Shown here: piece by piece, positions 43,905 through 50,820 of the stretch
Numbering within the stretch: the stretch's first letter is position 1
Layout of the letters: every line of letters begins with the position of its first letter
From: a virus
Direction: 5' to 3' (one strand)
Virus record (IMG/VR): IMGVR_UViG_3300025108_000066
Location: 1-53,970 of that record
Length of the DNA stretch: 53,970 nucleotides
Program-made: the position numbers and the translations under genes
The notes under the pieces: generated by a model
The model's database searches: none
What the model saw: only the letters and a program-made list of their open reading frames with translations
Told to the model about the DNA's origin: nothing

Positions 43905-44370
43905 TACTGGTCTCTAGCCCACCCCATTTGACAGTGGACTTAATTAAATCTGCTTTAACTGCTGAAGATGTTTCAGGGCTATGTATCATAGTCCAACTTG
44001 TAGTGAGTAGTTCTTCTGCTTGTGCTCGAGCCTTGAGTTTAAACGTCATACCCTTTTCTACAATCTCAGCTCTGTAAGATTCTACTTTCTTTAGGTATAC
44101 GCTGTCTTTGTTGAATTTAGTTAAGTCATCAATACTGATGTGGTGTCTAACTCTAAGCTCATCTAGGGTTTCACCTGAGCCTTCTAGCAACAATGCCATA
44201 TCGAAAGCTAGACGGTCAGACCACTTGGTGTGTCTTAATGGTAGTGTATCCATGAGTTCAAACCTATTGTATTTCAACGGATATGTCAAGATGGGTGCCC
44301 AAACTTTACATCTTTGTTTTTTGGCTCTTGTTATGAGAGGTTTACTTATATGGGGGGCAGGTGTCGGCAC
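43771..44370 (-). CDS. terS: Probable terminase small subunit
   Basis: 199 residues from a GTG at 44,370; an ATG at 44,253 (MDTLPLRHTKW) with AATAGG upstream would give 160 residues and is also plausible. The middle is helical with an HTH-like segment (LDELRVRHHISIDDLTKFN) and coiled part, as in small terminases. The C-terminal end (GGVKITINLGGQ) is a common TerS tail pattern in marine phages. It is the first leftward gene, facing the rightward accessory region across about 165 bp. Confidence 0.72.
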   Translation of the reverse strand: MPTPAPHISKPLITRAKKQRCKVWAPILTYPLKYNRFELMDTLPLRHTKWSDRLAFDMALLLEGSGETLDELRVRHHISIDDLTKFNKDSVYLKKVESYRAEIVEKGMTFKLKARAQAEELLTTSWTMIHSPETSSAVKADLIKSTVKWGGLETSNANTEDASGGVKITINLGGQEHPTTVIDAEDYTEDRPAAIKNAK

Positions 44371-44450
44371 GCAGTCCGACTACCCTCCCTGTGCCACTTA
44401 ATAAATTTACTATCTTATTTCTAATAGGCTACAGCCCTTTAAAATCAAGC

Positions 44451-44491
44451 GAGCAGAAATTATTTTTAGATGTGTCAGGGTTTAATCATGG
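44451..44491 (+). promoter_or_regulatory. Bipartite motif, copy A
   Basis: GAGCAGAAA, 11 bases, then TGTGTCA (44,451-44,477), continuing GGGTTT...CATGG. The following start codon is 58 bases downstream. Exact spacing is kept in three copies, and copies A and B share the extended CATGG end. It may be a promoter or operator for the rightward unit; orientation and the recognising protein are not known. Confidence 0.6.
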
Positions 44492-44535
44492 AAAGCACAA
44501 GCTGACCAAGAACGAAAATCATAGGAGTAAAAACT

Positions 44536-44949
44536 ATGGAAGAAAATAAAAAAGACAACATAGTCTTATCTGAAAACAGAGTAAGGTTATACGTTGGCTT
44601 AAAAGGTGGAGCTCAACATGTTTTGAGAGTTACCGACAGCGAACAGTACGAGGACAGGTATAATTGGTACCTACCTACTGAAGCTAAAAAACTATTAGCC
44701 CATGTTATGAAAATAACAGCTAAAGGCTCAAAAGTAATGGTTGGCTACAAAGGCAAACCAATATCAGCCGAAGGCATGGTATTCGATAGCATCTACACAG
44801 ATGAAGTCGAGAAAAACAAAGGTGAGCTATATATTGGCTACTTCATGATAGGGACTCGAAAACGAGGTCTTCAAATCAGAAGAGCTTCTAATGGAACTGA
44901 AGGGGAGTTTAACCCTAGAGGGTCTACTAGAGATATAGACATAGTATAA
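44536..44949 (+). CDS. Hypothetical protein, 137 aa, first rightward unit
   Basis: First gene after motif copy A, with the ribosome site ATAGGAG before its ATG. It has a mixed sequence with GLKGGAQHVLRVTDSEQY near the start and several Tyr/Gly-rich beta segments (GELYIGYFMIG). No named family is recognised. The early position beside a conserved control motif makes a host-takeover or regulatory role possible, but this is inference. Confidence 0.75.
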   Translation: MEENKKDNIVLSENRVRLYVGLKGGAQHVLRVTDSEQYEDRYNWYLPTEAKKLLAHVMKITAKGSKVMVGYKGKPISAEGMVFDSIYTDEVEKNKGELYIGYFMIGTRKRGLQIRRASNGTEGEFNPRGSTRDIDIV

Positions 44950-44958
44950 CAACCAAGT

Positions 44959-44980
44959 CCTCCTCCCGAAAGGGAGGGGG
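44959..44980 (+). other. GC-rich hairpin with GAAA tetraloop before a small gene
   Basis: A nine-pair stem (one G-U pair) closes on a GAAA tetraloop and is followed immediately by CAGGAG, the ribosome site of the 49-residue gene. It could be a transcript-stabilising or translation-control element rather than a terminator, because no T run follows. Confidence 0.6.
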
Positions 44981-44991
44981 CAGGAGTAAAA

Positions 44992-45141
44992 ATGAGTGTA
45001 TATAAACATATTAAAGTACATTACTTTGATAGAAACCAACCTAAAGTGAGAACATTTGATAATGCATTAGAAGCTAACTTGTTTATCAAGTTCCCACCAC
45101 AAGACATAAGAATAGTTAGCTGGATTCCACTATCTAACTAA
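44992..45141 (+). CDS. Hypothetical protein, 49 aa
   Basis: Starts after CAGGAG. The sequence includes YKHIKVHYFDRNQPK and TFDNALEANLFIKF, suggesting a small folded protein with beta and helix segments. It is the last gene of the first rightward unit, followed after 20 bases by a strong terminator. No family is recognised. Confidence 0.65.
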   Translation: MSVYKHIKVHYFDRNQPKVRTFDNALEANLFIKFPPQDIRIVSWIPLSN

Positions 45142-45161
45142 CTAGCCTACCTACCTACCTA

Positions 45162-45193
45162 CCCTCACTCAATCGAGTGGGGGTTTCTTTTTG
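45162..45193 (+). terminator. Rho-independent terminator of the first rightward unit
   Basis: A nine-pair stem (CCCTCACTC with GAGTGGGGG, one G-U), loop AATC, followed by TTTCTTTTT. It ends the transcript led by motif copy A. Four CCTA repeats precede it. Confidence 0.88.
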
Positions 45194-45196
45194 TCT

Positions 45197-45218
45197 ATCA
45201 AATCGTTTACGATTTGAT
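45197..45218. terminator. Second hairpin, possibly bidirectional terminator
   Basis: A perfect nine-pair stem ATCAAATCG/CGATTTGAT with a TTTA loop directly follows the T run of the first terminator. It may back up termination or protect the start of the structured stretch to its right. Confidence 0.6.
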
Positions 45219-45270
45219 TATATCATAACTTTACATAGATATCACTAACTTTACATACACATAGATATAT

Positions 45271-45304
45271 AATCAATAGGTTCTAGTAATCAATAGGTTC
45301 TAGA
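45271..45304. repeat. 17-bp direct tandem repeat
   Basis: AATCAATAGGTTCTAG occurs at 45,271-45,286 and again at 45,288-45,303, one base apart. The core CAATAGGTT recurs at 46,972-46,980, and GTTCTAGTAAT (45,280-45,290) recurs inverted at 46,949-46,959 in the second gene-free stretch, which links the two regions. Confidence 0.85.
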
Positions 45305-45502
45305 ATGTCGGAAGGTTAAAGTAGTATATATATATAAACCATTGGTCGGTAGGTTATGGCACGTATAATGCAACTATATAGACTATCTAGTTGTAACTTT
45401 ACGCAACTTTACATGTTCTAGATAGTAAAACCTTACACATGTAACCTTACATTCCCTTAGTTTACGCCATATATAGGGCATTATGCTATCCATAACTATC
45501 TA

Positions 45503-45620
45503 AACTATCTAGACTATCTAGTTATTTTAATATAATGCGTCACTAAGCGTTTACATCTAGCAATATACTAAATTTCGCAGCGATACATTACCCATAAAAA
45601 ACTAGATAAACTAGATAGTT
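45503..45620. repeat. 21-bp inverted repeat with CTAG-rich arms
   Basis: The arms are 45,503-45,523 (two CTATCTAG copies in a row) and 45,600-45,620, inverted with two mismatches, separated by 76 bases. Each arm contains direct repeats of its own, so several alternative pairings or protein sites are possible. Confidence 0.8.
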
Positions 45621-45710
45621 AATGCCAACTTGTTGATATATATAAAGTTTTACTATCTAGTTACACACCCATTAAGATAACTTTACATAGATAGTTATAT
45701 ACACAATGCC

Positions 45711-45751
45711 GAGCAGAAAAAAATTTTCGATGTGTCAAGGTTTTGGCATGG
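45711..45751 (+). promoter_or_regulatory. Bipartite motif, copy B
   Basis: GAGCAGAAA, 11 bases, TGTGTCA (45,711-45,737), then AGGTTTTGGCATGG. It shares GCC before and CATGG after with other copies. The next start codon is 76 bases downstream. The flanking ATGCC/GGCAT could close a hairpin around the whole motif in this copy. Confidence 0.6.
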
Positions 45752-45813
45752 CGAGGGATTTCCCCTTGTTATATATAATATTAACTATCGCCCTATGGGG
45801 CAGGATATAAACT

Positions 45814-46191
45814 ATGAACGACAATGTAAAAGAGTATGTAAGGTGGAAACCTATAATCAAAAAAGGGAATGCTACTAAAGGCATTAATGCTGGCGACTTG
45901 CACATTAAAGTTGTTGAGTGTGATAAAAAACACCCTAAAGCAATGTGTACTGACAATGTTATGGCTATTGTAACTAAAGGTCTTAACGCTATTGGTAAAC
46001 TTGTTGGTGGCAAAGAGATACTAGCTATGGACTTCTCTGACAGAGAGAAAGAGAGACACATTGAGGATAAGCATAAAGTGTGGTCTATCCAACGCTCTGG
46101 AAAGTGGGGTAAAGAGTTGTATTTATCCTTTACTGTACCATCAAGTAACAGTAATGCACTTGATGATGAGTTTGATATAGATAATCTATAA
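45814..46191 (+). CDS. Hypothetical protein, 125 aa, second rightward unit
   Basis: First gene after motif copy B, with CAGGAT before its ATG and a small GCCC/GGGC hairpin just upstream. The N-terminal half includes MVARWK-like basic segments (VRWKPIIKKGNATKG), and the middle DFSDREKERHIEDKHKVW. The C-terminal end is acidic (DDEFDIDNL). No family is recognised; an early regulatory or host-interaction role is possible. Confidence 0.72.
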   Translation: MNDNVKEYVRWKPIIKKGNATKGINAGDLHIKVVECDKKHPKAMCTDNVMAIVTKGLNAIGKLVGGKEILAMDFSDREKERHIEDKHKVWSIQRSGKWGKELYLSFTVPSSNSNALDDEFDIDNL

Positions 46192-46212
46192 TCATCTTAC
46201 AACAACTTGTGG

Positions 46213-46237
46213 TATCCCTAGTGATGTACTAGGGATA
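46213..46237 (+). other. Intergenic hairpin, possible weak terminator
   Basis: A perfect ten-pair stem TATCCCTAGT/ACTAGGGATA with a GATGT loop separates the 125-residue gene from the small zinc-ribbon gene. Only TTT follows, so partial termination or message processing is more likely than a full stop. Confidence 0.65.
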
Positions 46238-46258
46238 TCCTTTATGAGAGGTATAAAT

Positions 46259-46459
46259 ATGGCTAGATGTAGAGACTGTAATGTTATTATACAACAAGGT
46301 AGAGTATCACTAGGCTACGATACATGCCTAGTTTGTGGTGAGGTTGAGGCACGTAAGGTTAAGCATACTGTGGTGCCATTGCATAAGTCTAACTACATAG
46401 TAGTGAGCAATAAAGAGGACTTGAAAGGAATTAATAACAAAGGTGGTAAACATGACTGA
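46259..46459 (+). CDS. Small zinc-ribbon protein, 66 aa
   Basis: Starts at ATG 46,259 with GAGAGG upstream; an in-frame ATG at 46,244 is inside the ribosome-site region and less likely. Cys4-x2-Cys7 and Cys23-x2-Cys26 make a compact zinc ribbon. The rest is basic and ends GGKHD. Such short ribbons are common in phage early regions and may bind nucleic acid or a host protein. Its stop overlaps the next ATG by eight bases. Confidence 0.75.
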   Translation: MARCRDCNVIIQQGRVSLGYDTCLVCGEVEARKVKHTVVPLHKSNYIVVSNKEDLKGINNKGGKHD

Positions 46460-46667
46460 TGATATACAAGAGGTTACTGTACACATAGCAGTAATACAAA
46501 ATGGTACTGTGCATATGTATTGGAACACTAGATTCTATGTACATGATAGTGAGGGCGTATTAGATAAGGCATTAGAGTTTGTCAAAAGGCAAGGACACAA
46601 TCAAGAACAATGCAGTTGGGCAATAGTAGGTAGCCTTATTGAAAGGCATAATGAATATATGGGTTAA
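46452..46667 (+). CDS. Hypothetical protein, 71 aa
   Basis: The ATG at 46,452 has AAAGGTGG upstream; the GTG at 46,443 is less likely. The sequence has a beta start (EVTVHIAVIQNGTVHMYW) and helical rest (LDKALEFVKRQG). No family is recognised. It is the last gene before the second gene-free stretch, whose first stem begins at its stop codon. Confidence 0.68.
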   Translation: MTDDIQEVTVHIAVIQNGTVHMYWNTRFYVHDSEGVLDKALEFVKRQGHNQEQCSWAIVGSLIERHNEYMG

Positions 46668-47028
46668 CTTGTGATTATGAGACACAAGTGTGGGGTAGGT
46701 AGTGGCAAAGTAGGGTATAATAAATATACGGATTTAATTCCAAAATCCCACGCCTACCTACCTCTAATGAATATTTCTCAATGAGTAATTAGTACTCAAG
46801 CTTATTGGGAGCATAGATGTAAGCTAGCGTATACATCTATGTAGGGTAGATAGCTAGATGGTTGGTGATTCTTAGTCCATGAAAGCCAACATAAAGACTA
46901 CCAAGATGACTATGTATGGAGCAAAACTAGTCTATCTATCCTTAATGAATTACTAGAACGAAATCACCTAGCAATAGGTTGGAGATAGGTAACGCTGTAT
47001 CGTTCCAGCATGTAGGTTACTTATCTCT
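46667..47028 (+). ncRNA. Candidate large structured RNA
   Basis: No open frame is convincing, but the whole stretch can be read as a chain of helices. These are: ACTTGTG/CACAAGT (46,667-46,689); GGTAGGTAG/CTACCTACC (46,694-46,762) enclosing two adjoining hairpins (46,715-46,729 and 46,730-46,748); a bulged 12-pair helix (46,776-46,810); CATAGATGT/ACATCTATG (46,812-46,841); a 15-pair stem with two single bulges (46,843-46,943); ACCTA-GCAA-TAGGT with a GNRA loop (46,966-46,979); and a 13-pair plus 4-pair stem (46,981-47,028). G-U pairs occur in several helices, which favours RNA over a DNA site. The strand is inferred from neighbours. Confidence 0.6.
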
Positions 47029-47040
47029 AAGGACTATGCC

Positions 47041-47067
47041 GAGCAGAAATTTTTTTCGGTTGTGTCA
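47041..47067 (+). promoter_or_regulatory. Bipartite motif, copy C
   Basis: GAGCAGAAA, 11 bases, TGTGTCA, preceded by GCC. The start of the MoxR gene lies 59 bases further on, after a short CCCAC/GTGGG hairpin and an ATAGGAG ribosome site nearly the same as that after copy A. It leads the long accessory operon. Confidence 0.6.
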
Positions 47068-47126
47068 AAATCAAACAAGAATTTCCCACAATGTCGTGGG
47101 GATATAACAACACATAGGAGAAAACT

Positions 47127-48116
47127 ATGAGAGCGAAACTACTTATGCAAACCCTAAAGGACTTGTTTAAGATAAAGAGGACAGTAGCTATCGAGGGTAG
47201 CCCTGGGGGTGGTAAGACTACCATATGCCAACAGGTTGCCAAAGAGCTAGGTGTCGGATACGAAGAAGTGCATATGCCAACCATGTTGGTAGAGGACTTC
47301 GGTATTCCTATACCTCAGCCTGATGGCTCACTTAAATATTCCATACCACATTGGATACCCGTAGTGGGTAGCGACCACCCTGATACAGGTATATTGGTAC
47401 TTGATGACATGAATCAAGCTAGTGCTGACTTACAGAAAGTGGTAGCTAACATGTGTCAAGCAAGGAATGTACATGGCTATCAAATCAAAGAGGGGTGGCA
47501 GATTGTATCAACAGGTAACAAGGTGTCGGACAGAGCTGGTGCTAATCGTGTATTGTCTCACTTACGTAACAGGCATACTGTGTATGACTTAGAGACACAC
47601 GTTGATGATTGGTATGCATGGGCTATTGAACACAATGTAAAGCCTGAAGTCATCTCATTCATCAAGTTCAGAACGGACTTGTTGCATGACTTTGACCCAC
47701 AAAGAGAGTCTAACCCTACACCACGTTCATGGGTAGAGGGTGTGTCTAATGCAATAGGTGTCGTATCACCTGAGGCAGAGTATGAGACATTCAAAGGTGC
47801 TGTCGGTGAGGGTGCTAGTGCAGAGTTCACAGGGTTTGTGAAGATATATCGTAACCTACCTGATATGGAACAGGTCATTAAGAAACCACTTGAGGCTACT
47901 GTGCCTACTGACCCAGCTACATTGTATGCAATGTCTGGCAGTCTAGCTACGTACTCAACAGTGGATAACTTCAAGAATGTACTGACATATCTAGACAGGA
48001 TACCCCCTGAGTTTTCAGTACTGTCGGTATCGTATGCAGTCAAGAAGAATGTCGAGCTGATGAACACACCTGAGTTCACTAAGTGGGCAGTCGATAAGCA
48101 GAATGTAATTATATAA
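47127..48116 (+). CDS. MoxR-type AAA+ ATPase
   Basis: 329 residues. Walker A is GSPGGGKT (24-31) and Walker B ILVLDD (89-94). Sensor 1 is in VSTGN near residue 130, followed by NRVLSHLRNR with the arginine-finger region. This is the MoxR/AAA_5 branch, whose members act as chaperone-like remodelers with VWA-domain partners. The third gene in the same operon is a VWA protein, supporting a working pair. The target could be a phage or host complex; it is not visible in sequence. Confidence 0.9.
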   Translation: MRAKLLMQTLKDLFKIKRTVAIEGSPGGGKTTICQQVAKELGVGYEEVHMPTMLVEDFGIPIPQPDGSLKYSIPHWIPVVGSDHPDTGILVLDDMNQASADLQKVVANMCQARNVHGYQIKEGWQIVSTGNKVSDRAGANRVLSHLRNRHTVYDLETHVDDWYAWAIEHNVKPEVISFIKFRTDLLHDFDPQRESNPTPRSWVEGVSNAIGVVSPEAEYETFKGAVGEGASAEFTGFVKIYRNLPDMEQVIKKPLEATVPTDPATLYAMSGSLATYSTVDNFKNVLTYLDRIPPEFSVLSVSYAVKKNVELMNTPEFTKWAVDKQNVII

Positions 48117-48132
48117 CAACGAGGTAAACACA

Positions 48133-48987
48133 ATGAGTAAACTAAACAATGAGGCATTGTTGGTACAGCTTACTGTACGACAAGCTACCATGCGTAAGAG
48201 GGACAAGAAAGCCACACAAGATGTAGCTATGTCCAACAACGCAGAGGTATCTAGTGGTAACTACAACAAAGCTCTACTACCAATGGCTGAGTCATTGAGT
48301 AACATACACAAGATGACAACACAGATAAGGCAGATGTACTATGACAACACGTTGCCATGGGGCATTGAGGGTACCATGATACTACCCTCTAAAAACTATC
48401 TGTCGTTCATGGAAATGTACAGGAAAGCTAAGTCCCAATGGGTGGTGCTAGTGGATAAGTTCATAGATGACTATCCAAGACTGATACAAAATGCACAGGT
48501 ATCACTAGGTAAGTTATACAATGCTAGTGATTACCCTGACATAGAGGACTTGAAGAGTAAGTTCGACATGGACATTAGGGTAATGCCTGTACCAGCTGAT
48601 GACTTCAGAGTATCAATACCTGACAGCGAGTTGGCACAAGTCAGAGCTGATGTCGGTGCACAAGTTGAGAGTGCAACAACCAAAGCTATGGGCGAGGCAT
48701 GGCAGAGACTATACGATAGAGTGAAACACATATCGGATAAGTTGCATGACCCTAAGTCTATCTTCAGAGATACTCTGATAGATAACACTAAGGATATATG
48801 TGATGTGCTTAAGAGATTGAACATCAATGATGATGAGAATCTAGAGAGGCTACGTGCTGAAGTTGAGCAATCATTTACTAAACTACACCCTGAATCATTA
48901 CGTAATGACCCACATCTTAGGACTCAAAAGAGTAATGAGGCTAGTGATATTATGAAGAGAATGGGTGCATACATGGGAAATATATAA
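48133..48987 (+). CDS. Helical protein between MoxR and VWA genes
   Basis: 284 residues, mostly alpha-helical with probable coiled coils (about 190-270). No catalytic motif is visible. The conserved-looking features are several Tyr/Met-containing helices (TTQIRQMYYDNTLPWG) and a charged C-terminal half. It lies 16 bases after the MoxR stop and overlaps the VWA start by one base, so it is probably the third subunit of the same complex. I do not recognise a family. Confidence 0.78.
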   Translation: MSKLNNEALLVQLTVRQATMRKRDKKATQDVAMSNNAEVSSGNYNKALLPMAESLSNIHKMTTQIRQMYYDNTLPWGIEGTMILPSKNYLSFMEMYRKAKSQWVVLVDKFIDDYPRLIQNAQVSLGKLYNASDYPDIEDLKSKFDMDIRVMPVPADDFRVSIPDSELAQVRADVGAQVESATTKAMGEAWQRLYDRVKHISDKLHDPKSIFRDTLIDNTKDICDVLKRLNINDDENLERLRAEVEQSFTKLHPESLRNDPHLRTQKSNEASDIMKRMGAYMGNI

Positions 48988-50114
48988 TGGATATAAACAC
49001 ACGTATAAGTAAAGCTAAGACACGACTGATACTTGAACACCCTTTCATTGGCACAATAGCTATGAACATGGTGTTCAGAGTTAGTGATGAGTGTCCAACA
49101 GCTATGACTAATGGCAAAGAGGTTGTACTAAACCCTGACTTCTGTGCCATGTTGAATGATGATGAGCTATTGTTTCTAGTAGCTCATGAATGCTTTCACC
49201 CTATGCTAGAGCATTGTGTACGTAGAGGCGACAAAGACCCAAGGGGTTGGAACGTAGCTACTGACTATGTAATCAATCAGTTACTTACTGATGAGAAGAT
49301 AGGCACTATGCCAAAGCAAGGTCTATTAGACAAGGAAATCTATGACAAGGGCGAGGGTATATCAGATAAGATATACCACTTGTTACCCCAAGATGATGAT
49401 GACACACCCAATGGTGGTAACGACCAAGGTCAAGCACTAGATGAGTGTGGGGATAGTGGTCAATCACCAGCTGAGATTGAACAGCAGAAAGCAGAATGGA
49501 AAGTTAAGGTAGCACAAGCAAGTCAATCAGCCAAGATGATGGGTAAGCTGAGTGCCAACATGCAGAGACTTGTTGGTGTGTTACTGAAACCCAAAGTAAA
49601 CTGGCGAGATGTCTTACAGAGGTTTGTTGTCAAGCAAAGGAATGATGACAGGTCTTATGCAAGACTGAACAGAAGATTCGCTAGTCAAGGACTAGTAATA
49701 CCTAGTATTACAGGTGAGGGACTAGGCGAGATAGCATTTGCAATAGATACATCTGGCTCTATTGGTGAGACTGAATTGAATCAGTTTGCAAGTGAGGTAA
49801 GAGAAGTATGGGAAACCCACAAGCCTGAGAAGATACATGTTATCTACTTCGATAGTGAGGTCTGCCATGCTGATGAGTTTGATAGGTATACTGAGCCTAC
49901 CTTTGCACCACATGGTGGTGGAGGTACAGCATTCAGCCCTGTCTTCAAGTACATGCAAGACAAGGACATACAACCTGTCGCATGTATATTTCTAACAGAC
50001 TTATATTGCAACGACTATGGCGATACACCTGACTATCCAGTCTTATGGGTATCAACACATGAACATGAGACCCTACCACCATTTGGTGAGGTAACTCTAA
50101 TGCAAGATGAGTAA
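48987..50114 (+). CDS. Metallopeptidase-like/VWA-domain protein (DUF2201 type)
   Basis: 375 residues. The N-terminal domain (about 1-120) has the zincin motif HECFH (67-71) with a further His four residues later (MLEH). The C-terminal domain (about 248-375) is VWA-like with a MIDAS start DTSGS (254-258) and a conserved Asp in FLTDLY. An acidic/Gln-rich linker lies between. This is the DUF2201 arrangement known in MoxR-associated operons. The VWA part probably binds the MoxR ring; peptidase activity is possible but unproved. Confidence 0.88.
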   Translation: MDINTRISKAKTRLILEHPFIGTIAMNMVFRVSDECPTAMTNGKEVVLNPDFCAMLNDDELLFLVAHECFHPMLEHCVRRGDKDPRGWNVATDYVINQLLTDEKIGTMPKQGLLDKEIYDKGEGISDKIYHLLPQDDDDTPNGGNDQGQALDECGDSGQSPAEIEQQKAEWKVKVAQASQSAKMMGKLSANMQRLVGVLLKPKVNWRDVLQRFVVKQRNDDRSYARLNRRFASQGLVIPSITGEGLGEIAFAIDTSGSIGETELNQFASEVREVWETHKPEKIHVIYFDSEVCHADEFDRYTEPTFAPHGGGGTAFSPVFKYMQDKDIQPVACIFLTDLYCNDYGDTPDYPVLWVSTHEHETLPPFGEVTLMQDE

Positions 50115-50136
50115 TTAACAAACGAGGTAAATAAAA

Positions 50137-50820
50137 ATGGCAACAGTAAGAATAAGTCAGACACTAAGAGATGACATTATAAATAATGCTAGGACTCTTT
50201 TTAAAGACAGAAAGAGACAGGCTAAAGAAAACTACAACAAGGACTGGGGCAAACAGATACTTAGTAAGATGTACCCCCATGATGTAATCCAAAAGATAAA
50301 CGCTTTGGATAAGGCGTGGTTTAAAGAGGGGGACACTATAACTTTGCAAGGGTTTATGAATACACCTGATGAAGTTATACAGAAGAAGTACAATCGTGAT
50401 GTCAAATTTAATGTAGGTAAATTCCCTTACCCAAGACAGTATAATATATTTAAAGACTATGGGTACACAGGTACAGGCGACTATGAGGGTGTAACTCTTA
50501 CGTTAGATTCTACAGACCCCAAGTGGGAAGAGATACAGAAAGAGTACAAGGTATACAGACAAGCCATGTACGACATAGAACAAGAAGAAGAGAAGATTGT
50601 AGGTACTGTTAAAACAGTATTGGATAACTACAGTACTCTATCACCATGCTTAAAGGCACTACCTAAACTCTATGAGTTATTGCCCCAGCATACCAAGGAG
50701 AGACACAATCAAATCATTAAGAAAGCAGACAAGATTAAACCTGAAGAGCTAGAGATAGACACATCAAGTCTAGATGTAGCTATGGTAAAAGATAAGATAA
50801 CTAAAGGAGGTAACAAATGA
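50137..50820 (+). CDS. Possible nucleotide-modification-associated protein (Nmad5-like)
   Basis: 227 residues. The start, ISQTLRDDIINNARTLFKDRK, followed by helical sequence and a C-terminal helical segment with LKALPKLYELLP, resembles Nmad5-type proteins described next to DNA-base modification systems. The resemblance is by pattern recall and not certain. No modification enzyme is recognised nearby, though the large gene after it is unidentified. AACGAGG precedes the ATG. Confidence 0.65.
   Translation: MATVRISQTLRDDIINNARTLFKDRKRQAKENYNKDWGKQILSKMYPHDVIQKINALDKAWFKEGDTITLQGFMNTPDEVIQKKYNRDVKFNVGKFPYPRQYNIFKDYGYTGTGDYEGVTLTLDSTDPKWEEIQKEYKVYRQAMYDIEQEEEKIVGTVKTVLDNYSTLSPCLKALPKLYELLPQHTKERHNQIIKKADKIKPEELEIDTSSLDVAMVKDKITKGGNK

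Larger units (their letters stand above)
45219..45710 (+). other. Repeat- and fold-rich gene-free stretch (candidate structured RNA or origin)
   Basis: No gene can be supported here. The stretch holds a long-range pairing GTTATGG-3-GTATAATGC (45,353-45,371) with GCATTATGC-3-CCATAAC (45,478-45,496), giving seven plus nine pairs around a 3x3 internal loop. Within it lies ACTATCTAG (45,382-45,390) with CTAGATAGT (45,418-45,426). Near the right end ACTATCT-AGTTA (45,652-45,663) pairs with TAACT-6-AGATAGT (45,678-45,695). CTATCTAG occurs four times and its reverse twice; AACTTTACAT recurs. RNA element, replication origin or both are possible. Confidence 0.6.

Noticed and set aside
44451-44477. The bipartite motif read on the minus strand as a TTGACA-type promoter
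   Set aside because: The reverse complement gives TGACACA with no -10 element at 16-18 bases in any of the three copies.
44361-44549. 62-codon plus-strand frame across the divergent region
   Set aside because: It runs through motif copy A and has no ribosome site; the coding signal begins at 44,536.
45219-45710. CRISPR array in the repeat-rich gene-free region
   Set aside because: The repeats are short, irregularly spaced and both direct and inverted; no regular repeat-spacer pattern exists.
46667-47028. A tRNA cluster in the structured gene-free region
   Set aside because: No TpsiC-like GGTTCRA arm or cloverleaf spacing was found in the stem-loops.
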